Of a DNA stretch of 64,000 bases, positions 54,971 through 64,000 are shown piece by piece. The position numbers were made by a program, and so were the translations under genes. Below the pieces are notes generated by a model, which worked only from the letters and a program-made list of their open reading frames with translations, was not told the DNA's origin and made no database searches. The stretch spans positions 310,001-374,000 of the forward strand of contig NW_025062284.1 in the NCBI RefSeq assembly GCF_000002995.4, written 5' to 3'. This stretch comes from Brugia malayi (taxonomy: Eukaryota > Nematoda > Chromadorea > Rhabditida > Onchocercidae). How positions within the stretch are numbered: the stretch's first letter is position 1; each line of letters begins with the position of its first letter.

Positions 54971-57509
54971 ATGTGACACTTAATAATAATAATCTGTATG
55001 TTATAATAATTTCACTTTTATTCCAATAGATTTAAATCAAAAATTGTTTTTTTTTTTTTAAATCAAAATTGATCAAAATTTTTTAAAACAAAATCAAAAT
55101 TAATCAAAATTATTTTTTCTAAAATAAAATTTGCTTTATCTAACTTAATTTTGATAAATTTATAATTAGTATGATTACCAGTTAAATCTAATAATTGACA
55201 CTTAATAATAATTTTACTTTTATTCTAATAGATTTAAGAGTAAAGCCATTAATCAAAATTGTTTTCCTAAAATAAAATTTACTTTATTTAATTTTATTTT
55301 AACAAATTTATAATTAATATGGTTACCTGTTAAATCTAATAATTAATTCAGTTTTTTTTTTTTTTTTTATTATATATTATTTGGACTATTTTAACATCCA
55401 CTACAATTTACTTTTTTTTTGTCATAAAAATTAAAGAATTTAAGTTTTAATTATTTAAGTTTTATGTTTTTGTTTTTAAGTTTTTGTGTTTTTTAAGAAT
55501 TTAAGTTTTTGTGGAAATTTCCATCCATAAACAAAAATACTTTTTGCAAAAAAGTATTTTATAGCAATGAAATGTAAATAGAACGATTAAATTTTCACTT
55601 TTTTTTTTTTAAAATAATTTTTTTAAAAAAAAAAAAAAAAAAACTCAATAATACATTACAAATAAATGCTTCTCTATCATTTATGTTTGCTATTACATAT
55701 TATTTTAGGGTAAATATTTTAACTATTTTATTATAAATTCCTAAAAAAAAACAAAAAAGAAAAATCGAAAAATTGATTATATCAAAAGATTTAATAATTT
55801 AGAAACAATCTGATGGTGTATTTTTATACTTATAAATACTTTTATATTATGCTTTAATAATTATAATTTTAACATTTAAAATATTTCATTTAATTATTAT
55901 TCTGTTTTTCTAAACTTTTTTATTTATTTATTTATTTTTTTTTAAGATTTACACTTTATTTTGTAATCATTTTTAACTGAAATATCCAAATAAATGATCA
56001 AATTTTTGTAAATTTATGAAAAAAAAAAAAATAGTTATCATTTTGCATTTGCTATTAAATTTATGAAATTTATTAAGTAATATATATTCGTTACAATGAT
56101 TTATCATCAAAAAAAACATTCAAAAAGTAAAAGTAAAGTTGGTCACTTTATAAGTTTCTTTGCAGGAAGAATTTTTATTCAATTTTTTTTCTTCTATTTG
56201 ATTTTGTAGTAAAATTTATGCAAAAATAAGTAACAATTAAAATCAAAGATTAGAAAAGAGTTTCTCATTAGAAAAAAAAAAAAAAAATTATGTAATAATA
56301 TTTGGATTAAAGCAAACTTTTTTTTTTTTCAAAGACAAAAAGAAAAAGAAAATATTTGAATAATAATTAAGACTGATAGCAGCAGCAGCAGCAGCAATGG
56401 GTTTTCGATTTGATGGGTAGGAAAGAGGGGAATGATGTTGGTTACCCGAAATAGAAGAGTGATTGTTGGTTACCCGAAATAGAAGAAAAAAAAAAAAAAA
56501 AACATTGTGATTGTCTCTATAACATAACATGAATAAATATTTGAAGAGCAGATGTGCGATCTGACTGATCTATAACCATGATTTCAATTCGAACAATTTA
56601 GGGAAAGATTGAGGAGAAAGGGTAAGCAATGATTCTCAATTTGCTTTCATCTCGAAATGTTTTGAAAAAAAAAACCTGTCTGCATGAGAATAATACCCTA
56701 CCATCATTTTACAGAGTGCTTTTGAAAGCATAAATTTATAGTATCACTTCATGGGAGTAATAATGTAAATGTCAAGAAATGAGTATTAGTTTGTTAACAA
56801 TTTGATATCAGTTTTCAGAAATTTAATTTTTTTTTTTTTAACCTTTTTTTTAGTTTTTTTTTTTTTTTTTTAAATTCAGAAATTTTAGAAGAGCAATTAT
56901 CTCATCATTTGTTGTATAATTTGGTAACTTCTTTAATTCATTTCATAGTTGTATTTTATAATTAATCTGTAGAGATATGTCTAACGAAGAAGGAAGATTA
57001 ATGAATATGCTAAAGCATTGAAAAATTGCTACAACCTATCAAAGTAATAGCACAAAAAATTTAATCCTGATGTCTCCACTGGTCTTGCTGGTAAGTCATC
57101 AAGAGGACAATGTTTAAATCTCATTTGTTATTTAAATAAGATGCCAACATTGATATCAAAAAAGGATTTGACTTTATGATCAACCATCTACAGAGTGTTT
57201 AACCGGAATTGTTAAAAAAAAAAACATTTCAAATTCATTCAGAATTTTCACTGATATTTTCAGGAGCATAAGCAAGTTATAAATCGTTAATACAAACAGG
57301 AACTAGAACTAGAGAATATTCGGAATGTCATGTGGAATATTTGAAACATAGTATAATAAAAAATTTATCAAAATAATACATTGGAAACATTTGAAAGATG
57401 AGAACCTTTTCATATAACAAGTAACAGGCGAAAACATTTTTCAGTATTTGATTTGCGTAAATTTCATGCACATTTCAGCTAATCATTCGACCTCGCCTTT
57501 ACGTGACAG

Positions 57510-61174
<3,665 letters not shown>

Positions 61175-61898
61175 TTCGACAACACACACTAAATAAATAT
61201 TGCACAGAGTTGTTATCATATGCAAAAAATGTATTTAATTTTATAAAGAAAAAAAAAATCATTACGAACGGAAAGAAATCACGTAAAATAACCACGTAAA
61301 ATGTTACGTGAAGAAAAAAAAAACAAAAAGACAATGATCACATTTAAAAATTTAAGATTCACTCAGAAAAACGTAATCTGTATAAAAAGCATAAACAAAA
61401 AATGATAAACAGGTAGATAAACAAAATAAAGAATGTTATTGAAAATAGTTTTAAAATAATATCTACGTAAAAAAAAGAAAAGTATTGAAGCCAACGAAAC
61501 TACCTATTAAAATGTCTACCACGTAGAAAGCCACATCCAGTAATCCCTCACCGTAAACAAACGTACGTCACTTGTCGCGACAAGGACCAGTTTTCGCATT
61601 CCGAATACGAGCCTGTTTAGCATCATTTCGAGAATGGACGTGATAGTTTACTGAGAACTTCACTACTTCACTGCTAATCACCGGTATATCTCGGGATTAT
61701 ACTGGTCGGTGACACGTTACGTTTCTAGTCTTAATTATAAGGATTGAAGATGACGGGAAACAACTCTGAACTTTGACCCCCAAATGCAATTGATTCGTTT
61801 TTTCATTCATCTTTGATCTCGAGAATGAAGAGGAGAAGTGAAGAATATATTCGAGATTTGTTTATTTCACAGGTCAATCTTTTTCTGGGACGAATAAG
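61175..61898. promoter_or_regulatory. Divergent promoter region of MOF and MICOS-protein genes
   Basis: About 725 bp between two start codons pointing away from each other. It holds ACGTAAAA/TTACGTG-type motifs (61275-61310), poly-A tracts, and a less AT-rich stretch with CG dinucleotides at 61545-61740 that is a candidate shared core promoter. An acceptor (TTTCACAG at 61865-61872) suggests the plus-strand leader is spliced or trans-spliced. No exact promoter element can be assigned. Confidence 0.5.
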
Positions 61899-63765
61899 AT
61901 GAGTGAAACACTGGAAAATATCAAATCTTCCATTATACGTTGGTGGACAGCAGTCAATGCTGATAAACAACCCAAACCGAATCCGGCACGAATGGTCACT
62001 GTTCAGGAAGTAAGATTTTCATTGTATTTTGTTCTGAATCAAAGTTTCAATTTTATTTATTCTGATTATTCTCTCGTTCCATATCTTTCTGACCGTTACA
62101 AAATATGGATAAGATTTGGTAGCTTACATGAGAGAAATGTTTTATTAAATCTGTTTACAATTCATTAATGAATTAGATTTCAAGTATTCTGAACTAATAA
62201 ATCTTGCCAGTTAGTTGGATTTTTTTCAACTCTTTAATTTGCTCTTGCATACTTTGACATATGTAACTGAATCTATGCAAGAATTCCGATGATTTATCTT
62301 AGGTTGGACTTCATGAAACTTATCTAATGAGTATTACTACTTGAGGAGATAAATGAATATATGCTAGAAACTTTACAGTTACCGATATATTCGGATGAGA
62401 AGCCATACTATAAAGAAGTCGAAGAACTTCCTATGTCGATACAGAAGGAAATGGCATTATTACGACGTGCTGCTTTACGACGCTTTGGAGATTTTGGGGT
62501 AATTTCTTTTGGATACACCGGGCAACACGCAACTCTTAGCATGTTTTGAGGTATTTATTGGATGCTGGATGGAACACAAGTAGATGTTTAAGGAAAGTTA
62601 AAAATAAATTATGTATTATGCGGTAGAATGCATCGTTTTCATGACTTCCAGGTGTTTGTAACCGTCATTTGGAACTTTGTTAATCAAGATTACTCAAGAC
62701 TTTAAATGCAGAATACTAACATTTTTCCATTCATCCTTTTCTCATGTCTATCCTTTTTCTTAGCCTATATCACTTTTCTGTTGTGATAATAGCGGATAAT
62801 AATTTGTGGTTAATAGCGGAATTTCATCAAATTTTATGTCAAAAAAATAAGCGAATTTATATAGGAAATTATCTGTAAATTATCAAATGATTGTATCTTG
62901 AAACTGGAAACATAAGAATGAGTAAATTCACGAACTATTATATACTACTATTTATTATCCTTCCAAGAAAATTCATTGCACTTGTTGCTTATTACACTTT
63001 ATTTTCTGATGTATTTATTCCATATAGATATTATTTATGCAAAGCGTTTGCAGGAATCCTATCTGAATGTTGAGGAGAAATCGAAAAAGGTTTTTAACTC
63101 TGCTCAAGGTTAGCTCTTCGAATAATTCATGTATGTATTTTTTATCTTCAAATTTTATTGTATCTGATGAAGAGTAACTGATGAAGTTATGGAAACTTTC
63201 AAAGATTCGCTTGGTCAAGGAAGTAATTTGATATGAAACAGTTTGCTAACCTTTCCAGAGGAATTATGTTTAATTGCAGAATTCCAACGATTTTTGCAAG
63301 AAGATTATGGATTATTACCGAAAGCCGCTGCTATCACCATTGGTGGTCTTACTGGTTTTTTTCTTGGTATGAAAAAGTTAGTTTTTAATATTGCTATATT
63401 CATTGCTCAGAAATATAGCAATTACTTTTCATTTAAAACAGGTGGAATTTTAATGCTGCCAGTGCAGTATTGTTTAGTTCAGCATTAATGGAAATCCTGA
63501 TTGTTGTCAAGTGGACTTTTTTAGGTCAGTATTCCGCAGATTTCTGTATTCTGGGATGGGTTTATTAACGATGACAGCATTTTGTTATCCCTATGAAGCG
63601 ATTGCTGTTACTCGCACTGCATTCGAACATGGTAAAATGGCTTGGGAGAATTTTGCTCGTTGTAAGTTACTTTTTATTTATCTTTGTTCCATTATCCACA
63701 TTTAGTTTCAATGCTGTAGTGTATGCTTTGTTACAGTGAGAAGTTTGAAGTACTCATGGAGATAA
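61899..63765 (+). CDS. moma-1: MICOS complex subunit of the apolipoprotein O (MIC26/MIC27) family
   Basis: These inner-mitochondrial-membrane proteins help shape crista junctions and bind cardiolipin. Six exons keep phase: 61899-62009, 62379-62498, 63054-63108, 63259-63376, 63525-63661 and 63737-63765, giving 189 residues. Two hydrophobic segments match the family: AAAITIGGLTGFFLGMKK (about 118-135) and YSGMGLLTMTAFCYPYEAI (about 143-161, with the family CYP motif). The 63376/63525 junction gives the same spacing between the Gly-rich segment and CYP as in human MIC27. Skipping the exon-like stretch 63443-63517 is needed for this. The N-terminal LPIYSDEKPYY also fits the family. No strong cleavable presequence is obvious, though the start SIIRWWTAV may be amphipathic. 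The short final exon (RSLKYSWR, stop TAA 63763) is less certain. The symbol is the C. elegans name for the family and rests on the inferred nematode origin. Confidence 0.82.
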
Positions 63766-64000
63766 ACAGAACATCTAACTAGAATAAGCTAATAGGAAAG
63801 TTGATTGTGAAACGCTATTTACACATATTTTTGCTTTTTGTGGTTTTTAATGAAATATTGGGTCTGCGGTATCGAACATTTAAAACTTTTTTATTCTAAC
63901 AAACTCATTTTTCTCGTTTCTGGATATTTAGTTTGATAAACAGAATTTATACTGAGCTAATGGTGAAAATATAAGTTTATTGAAAAAAAAAGCTAAATGT
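63766..64000. other. 3' flank of the MICOS gene, no further feature
   Basis: AT-rich sequence to the window end with no supportable exon or clear polyadenylation signal. Presumed 3' UTR and intergenic DNA. Confidence 0.4.

Larger units (their letters stand above)
43443..57509. other. 14-kb gene-free region rich in tandem repeats
   Basis: Between the ADAM 5' end and the MOF 3' end I find no exon with splice support and family similarity. The region is dominated by homopolymer A/T tracts, CA and CT microsatellites (48011-48115, 48555-48597, 51008-51061, 53195-53250), a poly-C stretch (52570-52605) and the minisatellites listed separately. The first few hundred bases after 43442 should include the ADAM promoter. 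Confidence 0.6.

Noticed and set aside
56970..57200. Stretch with protein-like pieces in shifting frames (VSTGLAGKSSRGQ) that could be an old gene fragment
   Set aside because: No recognisable family, no consistent frame and no splice sites; too weak to list as a pseudogene.
63443..63517. Open stretch after acceptor 63442 (KWNFNAASAVLFSSALMEIL) in the MICOS gene
   Set aside because: It runs into a stop and has no donor in phase; skipping it restores the family spacing to the CYP motif.

Overview
The window looks like nuclear DNA of a small-genome metazoan, most likely a nematode and perhaps a parasitic (spirurid/filarial-type) one. This is inference: genes are split into short phase-consistent exons with GT..AG introns, AT content is very high, poly-A/T tracts are abundant, and the proteins resemble animal families. 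There are no bacterial operons, CRISPR arrays or convincing tRNA/rRNA genes. All gene models were assembled by hand from splice sites, reading-frame phase and protein-family similarity.

Layout. 1-2919 (-): C2H2 zinc-finger gene running off the left edge. 6054-9026 (+): complete PP2A phosphatase activator (PTPA). 10823-12831 (+): unrecognised coiled-coil protein. 13486-14121: near-identical, inverted, broken copy of one exon of the ADAM gene that lies at 40 kb; a 33-bp piece of it has been amplified about 11 times. 14.1-22.7 kb: gene-poor DNA with several tandem arrays (16 bp GATA-type, 33 bp AT-rich, AAT, 52+58 bp satellite). 22741-28188 (+): F-box protein whose first intron holds a ~590-bp CA microsatellite. 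29.4-31.8 kb (+): MADF-domain protein. 33176-36720 (-): Hairy/E(spl)-type bHLH-Orange protein. 39011-43442 (-): ADAM/reprolysin membrane protein with a reduced ectodomain and a long proline-rich tail. 43.4-57.5 kb: ~14 kb with no supportable gene but at least six minisatellites. 57510-61174 (-): MYST acetyltransferase of the MOF/KAT8 type. 61899-63765 (+): MICOS apolipoprotein-O-like protein, divergent from MOF with ~725 bp between the start codons.

The genes do not form one pathway. Four are nuclear regulators (zinc finger, MADF, bHLH, MOF), one regulates a phosphatase, one is a probable ubiquitin-ligase adaptor, one is a surface metalloprotease-family protein and one is a mitochondrial inner-membrane protein. 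The most unusual features are the recent inverted ADAM exon duplication with its amplified minisatellite and a nearby 61-bp palindrome, an array of about 24 paired GATA sites, the reduced ADAM with an altered Met-turn, and a TTAGC pentamer array resembling nematode telomeric DNA.
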